A DNA stretch of 36,923 bases from Myxococcus sp. CA023 (GTDB lineage: Bacteria; Myxococcota; Myxococcia; Myxococcales; Myxococcaceae): contig NZ_JAAEAH010000090.1 in the NCBI RefSeq assembly GCF_010998615.1, positions 1 to 36,923 of the forward strand, written 5' to 3'. A program made the position numbers and the translations under genes. How positions within the stretch are numbered: position 1 is the first letter of the stretch; every line of letters starts with the position of its first letter. Under the pieces are notes generated by a model. That model did no database searches. It was given only the letters and a program-made list of their open reading frames with translations, and had not been told where the DNA came from. Of this stretch, positions 13,590 to 22,163 are shown in pieces.

Positions 13590-14660
13590 CTAGGCGCCCG
13601 CGAGCACGGCAATCATCAGCACCAGGAAGACCAGGCCCACCACGCTCATCACCACGAGGGGCACGAGCTTGCCCTTGTCCTTGAGCGCCTCCATCGCGCT
13701 CGGCTGGGCGGGCTCATCCGGCATGGGGTACTCCGCCGACACCGGCGGGGGCGGCTCTTCGGAGACCTGCTCCTCGGGCGGAGGCGCGGGCTCCTCGGCG
13801 GGCGGCTCTTCTGGCGCGGGCGCGGGCTCCTCGGGCGGAGGCGCGGGCTCCTCCTCCGGCGGGGGCTCCACGGGCTTGGGCTCCGGGCGCGGACGACGAG
13901 GCGAGGGCGGAGGCGGAGCCTTGACCTCGGCGGCGAGCTGAACGGGCTCGTCGGCCGGCTCAGTGGGGTCCACGTACAGGAAGCGGGTGGCGCCCACCTC
14001 CAACTCGTCCCCGTCCTTGAGCTGCCGGCGGTTGATCCGCTTCTTGTTCACCTTGATGCCGTTGCGGCTGCCCAGGTCCTCCACGTGCGTGCCGGACCAG
14101 TCGCGGCGCACCTTCGCGTGCTTCCGGGAGACCAGGTCATCCTTGAGGATGATGTCCGCGTCCTTCTCGTCGCGGCCCAGGATGACTTCCTTCGCGTCCC
14201 CCAGCTCGATGCGCTCGCCTTCGCGGGGGCCGTTCATGAAGCGCAGGTAGCGCTCCTCGCCGCCGCCGGCCAGGCCGCGCATGGCGTCCTTCACCATGCC
14301 CCGGGCGATGAAGGACGTCTTCTCCCCGCCAGCTTCGGGGTTCAGGTCCATCACCCGCTCGAAGCGGACGTCGAACGTGGCGATGGCGATGACGTCGCCG
14401 TTGCGCAGCAGCCGCTTCTCGCCCTTGGGCACGGGCTTGCCGTTGATCTGCGTGCCGTAGGAGCTACCCAGGTCCTCCACGAAGAAGAGCGGCCCGTCCT
14501 GGCAGATGCGCGCATGGTTGCGCGACACCGCCTGCTGGGCGAGCACGACCTGGCAAGCCTTGTCGCGGCCCAGGGTGATGACCGCGTCGTCGAGGACGAA
14601 CTCGGTGCTCTGGGCAGCGCCGGCCTCGCTGCGCTGCGTGACGGTGAGACGAACGCTCAT
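13590..14660 (-). CDS. Double-FHA-domain protein with C-terminal membrane anchor, 356 aa
   Basis: The ATG at 14658-14660 gives two forkhead-associated domains. FHA1 spans residues ~25-100 (ITLGRDKACQVVL, VSRNHARI, DLGSSYGTQING); FHA2 spans ~155-230 (VILGRDEKDADIIL, VSRKHAKV, DLGSRNGIKVN). Both keep the G-R, S-R-x-H and N-G/GT residues needed to bind phosphothreonine. A Pro/Glu-rich linker (~245-315) and a single membrane helix at the very C-terminus (~332-355) follow, so the FHA domains face the cytoplasm. T3SS SctD proteins also combine a cytoplasmic FHA-like domain with one membrane helix, but they have a periplasmic ring domain that is missing here. It is co-transcribed after the TPR lipoprotein gene (31-base gap) and converges on sctV. 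It may be a signalling scaffold read by Ser/Thr kinases, abundant in myxobacteria. Confidence 0.88.
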   Translation of the reverse strand: MSVRLTVTQRSEAGAAQSTEFVLDDAVITLGRDKACQVVLAQQAVSRNHARICQDGPLFFVEDLGSSYGTQINGKPVPKGEKRLLRNGDVIAIATFDVRFERVMDLNPEAGGEKTSFIARGMVKDAMRGLAGGGEERYLRFMNGPREGERIELGDAKEVILGRDEKDADIILKDDLVSRKHAKVRRDWSGTHVEDLGSRNGIKVNKKRINRRQLKDGDELEVGATRFLYVDPTEPADEPVQLAAEVKAPPPPSPRRPRPEPKPVEPPPEEEPAPPPEEPAPAPEEPPAEEPAPPPEEQVSEEPPPPVSAEYPMPDEPAQPSAMEALKDKGKLVPLVVMSVVGLVFLVLMIAVLAGA

Positions 14661-14691
14661 CGAGAAGGAGGGGAGTCGGGAAGGCGGGACA

Positions 14692-15753
14692 TCAGAACGT
14701 CGCGTCGCTCAGGAATCTCTCACACGTCTGGTACTCCGTGGGGAATTCCTCAGACGTCCCGTACTTCAGGAAGTTCTTGCAGGCGATCTGCGCGTGCTCG
14801 CGCTTGTGGGCTTCGAAGAAGCGTTCGTAGAGGCCGTAGTGGCAGGCGGCGTACTTCGCATCCAGCTTGACGCACTTGCGGTAGGTGGCCTCTTCCTCCG
14901 CCAGCAGGCCCTTCTCGCGGTACTGACGCGCGAGCATGAAGAGCGCGGGCGCGGAGTTCTCCGCCTGCTGCGTGTCCTTGATCTCCTTGAAGGCCGCGTC
15001 GGTGAGGGCCGTCTTGCGCTGGGCCAGGGACAGGTTGTTGATGCAGCTGCTGTTGCTGGGGTCCAGCTGGGCGCAGTTGGCGAAGGACTCGCGCGCTTCC
15101 TGGAAGCGGCCCAGCTCCATCAGCGCGGTGCCCAGGTCGTGCCACAGCACGGGTGAATCCTGGACCAGCTGCGTGGCCCGGGCGAGGTGCTCGCCGGCTT
15201 CGTCGAATTCACCCTCCGAGTAGGAGATGATACCCAGGAGGTGGTGCACGTCGGAGATGCCGGGGTTGACGGCCAGGATCGTGCGCAGCTCCTTCTTGGA
15301 CTCGTCCATCTTCCCCATCTTCATCAGGGTGAGTGCCAGGTTGTAGCGCGACTCCAGATTGTCCGGGTTCACCTTGAGGGCTCGCCGGAAGTTGTCGTGC
15401 GCCTTTCCGTACGCGCTTTCCTGCATGTAGATGGCGCCGAGGTTCTGGTACGCCTGGAGGTGCTCCTGGTTGTAGCGCAGGGCCTTGATGAAGTGCTTCT
15501 TCGCGTCGTCATACCGGCCCGAGGACATGGCGATGATGCCCTTGTTGGACCAGAGGTCCGCGTACTGGGGGGAGAACTCCAGGCCCAGGTCGCAGAACGT
15601 CTCCGCGCGGGCCAGATCGCCCTTGGCCATCTCCTGCGTGCACAGCTCATTGTTGATGAGCGCCCGCTCATGAGGCGGCGGGGTCCGGACGCAGGCGACG
15701 AAGGGCAGGGCGGAGACCAGGGACAGCGCAGCAACAAGTCGGCGGACACGCAT
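14692..15753 (-). CDS. TPR-repeat lipoprotein, 353 aa
   Basis: The ATG at 15751-15753 gives a lipoprotein signal with the Cys at residue 21 (LPFVAC). About seven TPR units follow, e.g. ADLWSNKGIIAMSSGRYDDA, LQAYQNLGAIYMQESAYGKA, SRYNLALTLMKMGKMDES and VLWHDLGTALMELGRFQEA. The C-terminal third has paired Cys residues (YRKCVKLDAKYAACHYG) and ends KYGTSEEFPTEYQTCERFL. The layout resembles PilF/PilW/Tgl-type pilotins, which help outer-membrane secretins assemble, but it has more repeats than those (~250 aa). A pilotin-like or scaffold role is inference. Probably the first gene of an operon with the double-FHA gene. The ribosome site is not obvious. Divergent from the barrel gene at 15853. Confidence 0.85.
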   Translation of the reverse strand: MRVRRLVAALSLVSALPFVACVRTPPPHERALINNELCTQEMAKGDLARAETFCDLGLEFSPQYADLWSNKGIIAMSSGRYDDAKKHFIKALRYNQEHLQAYQNLGAIYMQESAYGKAHDNFRRALKVNPDNLESRYNLALTLMKMGKMDESKKELRTILAVNPGISDVHHLLGIISYSEGEFDEAGEHLARATQLVQDSPVLWHDLGTALMELGRFQEARESFANCAQLDPSNSSCINNLSLAQRKTALTDAAFKEIKDTQQAENSAPALFMLARQYREKGLLAEEEATYRKCVKLDAKYAACHYGLYERFFEAHKREHAQIACKNFLKYGTSEEFPTEYQTCERFLSDATF

Positions 15754-15852
15754 GGCGTGGCGAGTGTAGGAGAGCGCCCGCGCCCAGGCAACGCCCGGAG
15801 TGGCATGAATCCAGGCTGTTTTCCGGGGGTTACGCCGGTAGAGTGGCGGCCC

Positions 15853-16371
15853 ATGCGTACCCTGCTCTGCACCCTCGGCTTTACCCTGGCCCTGCTGTCG
15901 GCCAGCCCCGCGCATGCCCAGTTCGCCAACCGCAGCCTGGGCCTGTCACTGGGCTACATGGACTTCAACCGGACGAACGGCCTGGATGACGCGTTCTTCG
16001 TGGGCGTCGACGCCAGCCTCTACATCGAGAACGGCTTCGAGGTGGTCTCCCTGTCGAAGATTGCGTTCCCGCGCGACACCACGGACCGCAACGAGAAGCG
16101 CGTGGTGGGCCTGGCGCCGTCCATCGGCATCCGGTACCTGCTGATGGAGGAGTCCATCCGCCCCTATGTGGGCTCGGACCTGAGCTACCTCGTCGTCTTC
16201 AAGACCAGCGTCAGCAACTTCGTGGGCATTGGCCCCAACGTCGGCATCGATTTCTTCTTGTCGGACTCGGTGAGCGTGGGCGCGCGCGCGCAGTACAACT
16301 TCTACATCGCGCTCAACGAGAAGACGCAGCGCACGCTCACGCTGTCTGCCGGCGCTGCGGCGTACTTCTAG
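15853..16371 (+). CDS. Small outer-membrane beta-barrel protein, 172 aa
   Basis: The ATG at 15853 gives a clear Sec signal peptide with cleavage after residue 22 (SPAHA-QF). The mature part alternates polar and hydrophobic residues in about eight strands (SLGLSLGYMDF, AFFVGVDASLYIE, RVVGLAPSIGIRYLL, IRPYVGSDLSYLVVF, FVGIGPNVGIDFFL, SVSVGARAQYNFYI) and ends in an aromatic residue (AAAYF), the usual outer-membrane barrel signature. No specific family recognised; it is OmpW/OMP_b-brl-like in size. Its last 35 bases overlap the 3' end of the convergent RDD gene. A longer ORF runs in from upstream but lacks coding character there. Confidence 0.82.
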   Translation: MRTLLCTLGFTLALLSASPAHAQFANRSLGLSLGYMDFNRTNGLDDAFFVGVDASLYIENGFEVVSLSKIAFPRDTTDRNEKRVVGLAPSIGIRYLLMEESIRPYVGSDLSYLVVFKTSVSNFVGIGPNVGIDFFLSDSVSVGARAQYNFYIALNEKTQRTLTLSAGAAAYF

Positions 16372-17143
16372 GCTGTCCCTTCGGCGGTAGCAGGGCCGCG
16401 GCCACCAGCAGCGCCCACTTCTCGTCGGAGAGGTGGGGCGGCTTCTCCATGGCCAGCGCGTCCTGCAGCCGTGCTCCCAGCGCCGCGAACAGCCGGAGTC
16501 GCGCCTCCATGCGCAGTTCCTCACGGCGCAGGGCCGCTGTCAGCACCACCTCCCGCTCCTCGCTGGACAGGCGCTTCACGCGCGACACGAAGAGCGGATC
16601 CGCCAGCAGCCCTTCGTCGCCGGGCGTGCCCAGGGCGGAGGGCACCTTCAGGCGCCGCTCGCGCACCACCAGCGTTCCCGCCAGCATGTCCCCCAGCCGC
16701 TGCTGGGAGCCGGACACGAGCGCGGTGAGCCCTCCCACCAGGTAGAACAGGGGCAGCCGGTCCACCGGACGCGCCAGGTTGCGCAGCGCCGCGTGGTAGA
16801 AGCCGATGCGCACGCCGCTCTCCTGGATGACCCTCAGCGACATCACCCGCTTGCCCACGGTGCGTCCGCTCCACACCGTCTCCAGCGTTATCGCGTAGCC
16901 CCAGTCCACCAGGAAGTAGATGACGATGGACAGCGCGCTGGCGAAGCCCGGGAAGGCGAACATCACCAGGCTGAGCGTGGTCAGGATGGTGCCGGTGAGC
17001 AGCGTGACGATGACGGCGTCCAGCAGCCACGCCAGGAAGCGCGAGTACAGGCCCGCGAGCGTGAAGCGGAACTCCACGTACTCGGGGGTGAGCACCGTGT
17101 GGGTGCCGTCCAGCAGGGTGTCGGTGGCGGTCGTCACCGACAC
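16337..17143 (-). CDS. RDD-family membrane protein, 268 aa
   Basis: Starts at a GTG (17141-17143); a second GTG two codons on is possible. The RDD signature is RFLAWLLDAVIV (R and D) with a later GRTVGKRVMSLRVI and a third block QQRLGDMLAGTLVV. There are three to four membrane helices at residues ~35-110. The C-terminal half is a charged cytoplasmic helical region (RLSSEEREVVLTAALRREEL). Function of the family is generally unclear; some members are linked to ion transport. RDD proteins commonly occur with SpoIIM-like, DUF58 and MoxR genes, which are found here 8-15 kb away (25410-32355). The 3' end overlaps the barrel gene by 35 bases on the opposite strand. Confidence 0.88.
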   Translation of the reverse strand: MSVTTATDTLLDGTHTVLTPEYVEFRFTLAGLYSRFLAWLLDAVIVTLLTGTILTTLSLVMFAFPGFASALSIVIYFLVDWGYAITLETVWSGRTVGKRVMSLRVIQESGVRIGFYHAALRNLARPVDRLPLFYLVGGLTALVSGSQQRLGDMLAGTLVVRERRLKVPSALGTPGDEGLLADPLFVSRVKRLSSEEREVVLTAALRREELRMEARLRLFAALGARLQDALAMEKPPHLSDEKWALLVAAALLPPKGQPRSTPQRRQTA

Positions 17144-17345
17144 AGTCTAGCCGCGGCGGCGCACGTGCGGGCGGCTCGAGGTATATTCGTCGCGGCTCCA
17201 ACGATTTCAGTGAGGGCGGCGGAAGTCGGGTGAAGGTGTCCGAAGTGACTTGCCCGCCGTCCGGGGGGCAGGCGGGCGGCACCTCGCACGACAGCGCTAT
17301 TCTTGGGGCGAGAGGGCGTGGGGTAGTCTGCCGCGCACTCGCACC

Positions 17346-20300
17346 GTGCTCCCCTCCGACTCCTCATCATGGAACCGCCGCCTTTGGCCGGCGGCAGCCT
17401 TTCAGTTCGCGCTCATCGCAGGGGTGACGCAGCTGAAGACGGCTTCCAACGCCCTGGTGCTGTCGCGCTTCGAGTCCCAGGCGCTGCCGTACCTGTACCT
17501 GCTGGGTGCGTTGATGACGGCGGCCATGACGGTGCTGCCGCGCTCCAAGCCGGGCTCGCCCTTCGAGTCCCCGGGCCTGCTCACGGGCATGGGCGGCGTG
17601 GTGGCGCTGGTGCTGGCGGGGGCCCTGTCCGCGGGGCAGCGCATGCCCGCGCTGGCGCTGTACCTCTTCGCGGACACCTTCTCCACGTTCGTGTCCTTCC
17701 GCTTCTGGGGCCGCATGGCGGCCGCCTTCGACGCGCGTGAGGCGCGCCGGGCCTTCACCGCGCTCAACGGCTTCGCCATGGGCGGAGGCATCGCCGGAGG
17801 TCTGCTGGTGCAGGGCCTGGCGGTGAAGCTGGGCACGCCGGCCATCGTGGTGAGCGGCGCCGTGGGTCTGCTGGCCGCGGGCGCCATCTTCCACCACCTG
17901 TACAAGGGCCTGCCGCCCACGCCGCCGCGCGGCCGCCCCGCGTCCTTCCTGGGGCTGCGCTATCTGGCGGAGAGCCCCTACGCCCAGGTGCTGGCGGCGC
18001 TGGGCATCGCGTTCGCGGTGCTGTCGTCGTTCGTGGACTACCTCTTCCGGCTGCGCCTGGAAGGCACGCTGAGCGAGGACGCGCTGACGGCGCTCTTCGG
18101 TTCGCTCCAGCTCTGGATTGGCTTGTTCTGCGTGGCCTTCCAACTGCTAGTGGCTCAGCGCCTGCTGAAGCGGCTGGGGCTCCTGCGCTACGTGGCGATG
18201 GTTCCGCTGGTCCTGGCCCCGCTGGCGGGCGCGGCGCTCGTCACCCCCAGCTTGTGGCCGGTGCACCTGCTGCGACTGGTGGAGACGGCGGTGAGCTACT
18301 CCATCCTCCCGGTGGGCATCCAGTTGCTCTACGCCGCGGTGCCGGATGACCAGCGCGAGGGCCTGCGCGCCACGGTGGACGGGCTGCTGCGCAAGGGCGG
18401 CGTCGTGCTGGCCGGCCTGCTGCTCATCGGCGCGGGGCGCGCGGCCACCGGCACCTTCATGGCCGTGGCGGTGGTGGGCATGTGTGCGGGGCTGGGCCTG
18501 CTGCTGGTGCGGATGAAGCCCGCGTACGTGGCCGCGCTGGGCGAGCAGGTGGGGGCGCCCGAGGAAGAGGACGTGGCGCTGGAGGGCGAGGAGGAGCAGC
18601 GGCTGCTGGCCGAGGCCCTGGCGGCGCCTTCTCCGGAGCGGGTGCTGCGCGCGGTGGCGATGATGGAGCAGGCGGAGGTGCCGCTGCGTCCGCACCTGTC
18701 CGCGCTGCTTCGTCACCCGCACGAGCGCGTATTGGAGCGCGGCGTCTCCCTGGCCCTGGAGCTGGAGGCGCACGAACTGGCGCCGGTGCTGGAGCGGTTG
18801 GTGGAGGAAGGGCCACGTCGGCCTCGGGACCAGGCCGTGTGGGCCCTGGCGCGGTTGTCACCGGAGCGGGCGGAGCGCCTGCTGCCCGCGCTGCTGACCC
18901 ACCCGGACGTGGGCCTGCGCTGCGCGGCCATTGGCGCGCTGGTGAAGTCGACGGGGAGCGCCGTGGCGCTGGACGCGCTGCGGGCGATGTTGTCGCGCGG
19001 CGAGGGCGCACCGGTGCCCGAGCGCCGCGAGGTGGCGCGGCTGCTGGGGCGCATCCAGAACTCACGCTTCGCGGAGCCGCTGGCGCGCTATCTGGAGGAC
19101 GCGGACGGCTCCGTGCGGCACGTGGCCCTGGTCGCGGTGGGCAAGGGCCGCTACGCGGAGCTGGCGCCCCGGCTGCTGCCGTTCCTCACCTGGCGGGAGG
19201 AACGCAAGGCGGCGCGCGAGGCGCTGGTGGCGCTGGGCGACGAGGTGACGCCACTGGTGGAGGACCAGCTCAACAAGCACATGGCGCCGCTGGCGATGCG
19301 GCTGCAACTGCCCCGTGTGCTGCGCGGCATCGGAACACCGGCGGCGCTGGACGCGCTGCTGTTCTCCAACGTGCGCGACGACGCGTCCCTGCACTTCCGG
19401 ATTGGCGCGCAGATGTCGCGCCTGCGCGACGAGCACCCCGAGCATCCCGTGGACGTGGAGCGCGTGCGCGAGGCCCTGGGCCGGCGGCGGGAGGTCTACC
19501 GCAACCTGGTGGGCGCCTTCCGCGACCTGCGCGCGGCGCTGGGGGATGGCTCGCTGCTCACGCGCGCGGTGGGCGACCGGATGGACCAGGCGTTGGAATT
19601 GTCCTTCTTCCTCCTGGGGTTGCTCCATCCGTCGCACGTGATGCGCGGCATCCACTACAACCTGGTGGGGCCGGACCTGCGCCGTCGCGCGTTGGCGCTG
19701 GAGCTGTTGGAGAACCTGGTCGACGAAGAGGACCGGGAGTTGGTGATGGAGCAGGTGGAGGCGCACCACCGCGAACTTCCACCCGGCGCGCCCGGCCGGT
19801 TGTGGCGGCGGCTGGCGGCGCTGGTCCAGAGCGAAGACGGAGTGCTGCGCGCGTGTGCCCGCCATGTGGCGTGGGTGAACGGGCTGCACGTGCTCCCGCA
19901 GGAAGGTGACATGAGCGACAGGACAGTCCAGCGGATGTTCGCGCTGGAAGGGGTGAGTGTCTTCTCCCAGTGCGACGTGGATGACATCGCCGCCATCGCC
20001 GCCGTGGCACGCGAGGCGTCGTTCCGCGCGGGAGAGCGCATCTACGCCCAGGGCGACCCGGGCGACGCGCTCTACGTCATCGTCGACGGCGCCGTGGATG
20101 CCTTCCACGACGGCGAGCACGTGCTGCGCTTCCAGGGCAAGCAGGCCTTCGGCGAGGTGAGCCTGCTCGACGGCGCACCGCGTCCCACGGACATGGTGGC
20201 CGCGGTGGACACGCGGGTGCTCATCATCGACCGGCGTGACTTCTTGGATTTGCTCGCGGACCGGCCGGAGCTGCTGACGGGCTTCTTCCGCGCGGTGAGC

Positions 20301-20450
20301 CTGCAGCTCCAGGCGCTCATCGACCTGCCGGACTCGCGCGAGACGGGCGAGCGGCTGGAGATGACGGCGCCGCTGGGCCCCCTGGCGCCGCCGCTGCCGG
20401 ATGGGCCGGCGCCGGATGGAAACGACGACCGCTCGCGCGACGACTCCTGA
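17346..20450 (+). CDS. Fusion: nucleotide-transporter-like membrane domain, HEAT repeats and cyclic-nucleotide-binding domain, 1034 aa
   Basis: A GTG at 17346 is chosen because the hydrophobic domain begins soon after it; longer in-frame extension upstream (to 17250) has no good start. Residues ~10-395 hold about 12 membrane segments of MFS/Npt (ATP-ADP antiporter-like) type, with a QLKTASNALVLSRFE motif after the first helix. An acidic linker (~400-420) is followed by ~12 HEAT/armadillo repeats to ~860 (e.g. RPHLSALLRHPHERVLERG, DPVxLR-type helices). Residues 864-990 are a cNMP-binding domain with ERIYAQGDPGDALYVIVDG and the phosphate-binding cassette FGEVSLLDGAPRPTD including the Arg. A transporter or sensor gated by a cyclic nucleotide is the natural reading, but substrate and ligand are unknown. 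No obvious operon partners; the next gene converges. Confidence 0.85.
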   Translation: MLPSDSSSWNRRLWPAAAFQFALIAGVTQLKTASNALVLSRFESQALPYLYLLGALMTAAMTVLPRSKPGSPFESPGLLTGMGGVVALVLAGALSAGQRMPALALYLFADTFSTFVSFRFWGRMAAAFDAREARRAFTALNGFAMGGGIAGGLLVQGLAVKLGTPAIVVSGAVGLLAAGAIFHHLYKGLPPTPPRGRPASFLGLRYLAESPYAQVLAALGIAFAVLSSFVDYLFRLRLEGTLSEDALTALFGSLQLWIGLFCVAFQLLVAQRLLKRLGLLRYVAMVPLVLAPLAGAALVTPSLWPVHLLRLVETAVSYSILPVGIQLLYAAVPDDQREGLRATVDGLLRKGGVVLAGLLLIGAGRAATGTFMAVAVVGMCAGLGLLLVRMKPAYVAALGEQVGAPEEEDVALEGEEEQRLLAEALAAPSPERVLRAVAMMEQAEVPLRPHLSALLRHPHERVLERGVSLALELEAHELAPVLERLVEEGPRRPRDQAVWALARLSPERAERLLPALLTHPDVGLRCAAIGALVKSTGSAVALDALRAMLSRGEGAPVPERREVARLLGRIQNSRFAEPLARYLEDADGSVRHVALVAVGKGRYAELAPRLLPFLTWREERKAAREALVALGDEVTPLVEDQLNKHMAPLAMRLQLPRVLRGIGTPAALDALLFSNVRDDASLHFRIGAQMSRLRDEHPEHPVDVERVREALGRRREVYRNLVGAFRDLRAALGDGSLLTRAVGDRMDQALELSFFLLGLLHPSHVMRGIHYNLVGPDLRRRALALELLENLVDEEDRELVMEQVEAHHRELPPGAPGRLWRRLAALVQSEDGVLRACARHVAWVNGLHVLPQEGDMSDRTVQRMFALEGVSVFSQCDVDDIAAIAAVAREASFRAGERIYAQGDPGDALYVIVDGAVDAFHDGEHVLRFQGKQAFGEVSLLDGAPRPTDMVAAVDTRVLIIDRRDFLDLLADRPELLTGFFRAVSLQLQALIDLPDSRETGERLEMTAPLGPLAPPLPDGPAPDGNDDRSRDDS

Positions 20451-20478
20451 ACCGAGCGGCGCGGGGACGTCCCTCCCG

Positions 20479-22119
20479 TCACCACGCGTCGGCGGGGCGG
20501 GGCATCTCGGCTTCGGGCGGCGAGGCGTTCGCACCGGCGGCGAGCGCCTTCCTGGCCGCGGCCACGTCCTCCTCCAGCAGGTGCGCGGAGGCGACGGGGA
20601 TGAGCGGCCGGACGAAGAACTTCATCGGAGGAAATGAGCCCAGGAATCGGACCACCGCCAGCCCGGCGAACACCCAGGGGTGGCGCTCCGTGCTGGAGAT
20701 GGGCGCGAAGACCTCCTCCGTGCGCCGTCCCCAGGACGCGCCGTACCGCTGAAGCGCGCCCCACCGAAAGCCCGGCACGCGCGTGGTGAGCACCGTCCAC
20801 ACCCGCAGGAACCAGGGCGGCCGCGTGGGCCCCGCGGATGGCTCCCAGGCCCGCGCGCTCTTGGCGGCGGTGAAGACCACCCACCACCACGCGCCCCAGG
20901 CGGTGAACAGGGCGGTGAAGACGATGCGGGAGGCGCACATGAACGGGAGGGTGATCAGCACCAGCGCCGGCACGCCCACCATGAGCAGCAGGAAGGACCG
21001 CCAGCGTCGCTTCAACTTCTTGCGCAACCACACCATGTTGAGGCGAACGCGCGGCGGGAACTCTTCGTCCTCTGGCTCCAGCCCCGTGAGCAGGCTGGCC
21101 TTGCGGGAGATGGCGTCGTGGTAGTCCCGCGACAGGGCGATGACCACCCACTGCGCCAACTGCAGCGCGGCGAACAGCGCCGCCCAGAAGGCCAGGCCCC
21201 ACACGGAGAAGCCATTCACCGTCCAGGTGCTCTTTTCGTGAGCAGGAGCCTGGGTGTCCTCGGCGGTGTGTGGGGCATCCGCCGCGGCGTCGGTGCGCTC
21301 CTTGGCGGAATACGCCGGGGCCTCCGATTCCAGGTCCTTCGTGGCCTCCATCACCAGCGCGGTGATGGCCTTCGCCAGGGACGTGCCCGCATCGGCCCCC
21401 TGGGCCGCGGCCTCCACGTCCCGGATGCGCTGCTCCAGCCTCGCTTCGGGCGTGTCCGCGGGGATGGGGGAGGGCTTCTGGGCGTCCGGAGTGGCTCCCG
21501 CGACGCCCTCTGCCTCTCCGGTGCGGGTGTTCTCGGGCTGCACTTCGGGAGCTGAGGGCGGCCCCTCGCCAGCGTGCTGCGCTTCGGCCTGCTTGCGCCG
21601 GGCAACCTGCGCGTCGATTTCCTGGAGGCGTTGGATGGTCTGAGCTTCAACCTCTTTCGCACGCCGGGTGGCAGCTGCCGCCTCCTTCTTGACGTGCTGG
21701 TCGGCGAGGGCCTCGGCGACTTTTTGAATCTGCGCCGCCTTGGCGCGCGCTTCGGCTCGGGACTCCCGTTTGCTGGCGCTTTCCGCCGCTTCAGTTCCGG
21801 AAGTCATGAAACTCAAGGCCAATGCCAGAGCTGCAATAGATTGAAGAGCCCCGACACGAATGTATTGTTTGCGTGCGACCGGATCGCCCAGCAGCGCTCC
21901 ACCGATGTGGAACGGCAGGCTCATGCCGTAGAAGAACTGGCGCAGGCGCCCTTCGGGCGGTTTCCGGTCTTTCGGTGAGAAGTGACGCGCACCCGCGCTC
22001 ACCTCTCCCCAGAACTCGCGTGCCCGGGCCTCGCCCTGACCGGCAAACCCCTGCTCTGTGTGCTTGTGAACCTTGCCTTCGGGTGAGGAACCGCCGTGCC
22101 GCGTGTCGCTGTCTGCCAC
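20479..22119 (-). CDS. Unrecognised multi-pass membrane protein with coiled-coil and low-complexity linker, 546 aa
   Basis: Starts at a GTG (22117-22119). No family recognised. Residues 1-85 are hydrophilic, with a conserved-looking segment LRQFFYGMSLPFHIGGALLG. One hydrophobic helix lies at ~90-107 (ALQSIAALALALSFM). Residues ~110-190 are an Ala/Glu/Lys/Arg-rich coiled coil, and ~190-290 is low complexity (Pro, Ala, Asp, Glu). Helices follow at ~305-325, ~375-420 (LLLMVGVPALVLITLPFMC and TALFTAWGAWWWVVFTAA), and a last one near ~490. The coiled coil between the first two helices is likely periplasmic or cytoplasmic as a unit. The gene is divergent from the nucleotidase-like gene across 44 bases that contain a palindrome. 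Confidence 0.78.
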   Translation of the reverse strand: MADSDTRHGGSSPEGKVHKHTEQGFAGQGEARAREFWGEVSAGARHFSPKDRKPPEGRLRQFFYGMSLPFHIGGALLGDPVARKQYIRVGALQSIAALALALSFMTSGTEAAESASKRESRAEARAKAAQIQKVAEALADQHVKKEAAAATRRAKEVEAQTIQRLQEIDAQVARRKQAEAQHAGEGPPSAPEVQPENTRTGEAEGVAGATPDAQKPSPIPADTPEARLEQRIRDVEAAAQGADAGTSLAKAITALVMEATKDLESEAPAYSAKERTDAAADAPHTAEDTQAPAHEKSTWTVNGFSVWGLAFWAALFAALQLAQWVVIALSRDYHDAISRKASLLTGLEPEDEEFPPRVRLNMVWLRKKLKRRWRSFLLLMVGVPALVLITLPFMCASRIVFTALFTAWGAWWWVVFTAAKSARAWEPSAGPTRPPWFLRVWTVLTTRVPGFRWGALQRYGASWGRRTEEVFAPISSTERHPWVFAGLAVVRFLGSFPPMKFFVRPLIPVASAHLLEEDVAAARKALAAGANASPPEAEMPRPADAW

Positions 22120-22130
22120 GTGTCTCAGCG

Positions 22131-22152
22131 TAGCACGAGCCGAGTTGTGCTA
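22131..22152. promoter_or_regulatory. Palindrome in a divergent promoter gap
   Basis: TAGCAC (22131-22136) and GTGCTA (22147-22152) form an inverted repeat with a ten-base spacer in the 44-base gap between two divergent genes. Centre-to-centre spacing of the half-sites is 16 bases, which does not fit one helical turn exactly. It may be an operator or chance. Confidence 0.3.
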
Positions 22153-22163
22153 AAGGCGCACCT

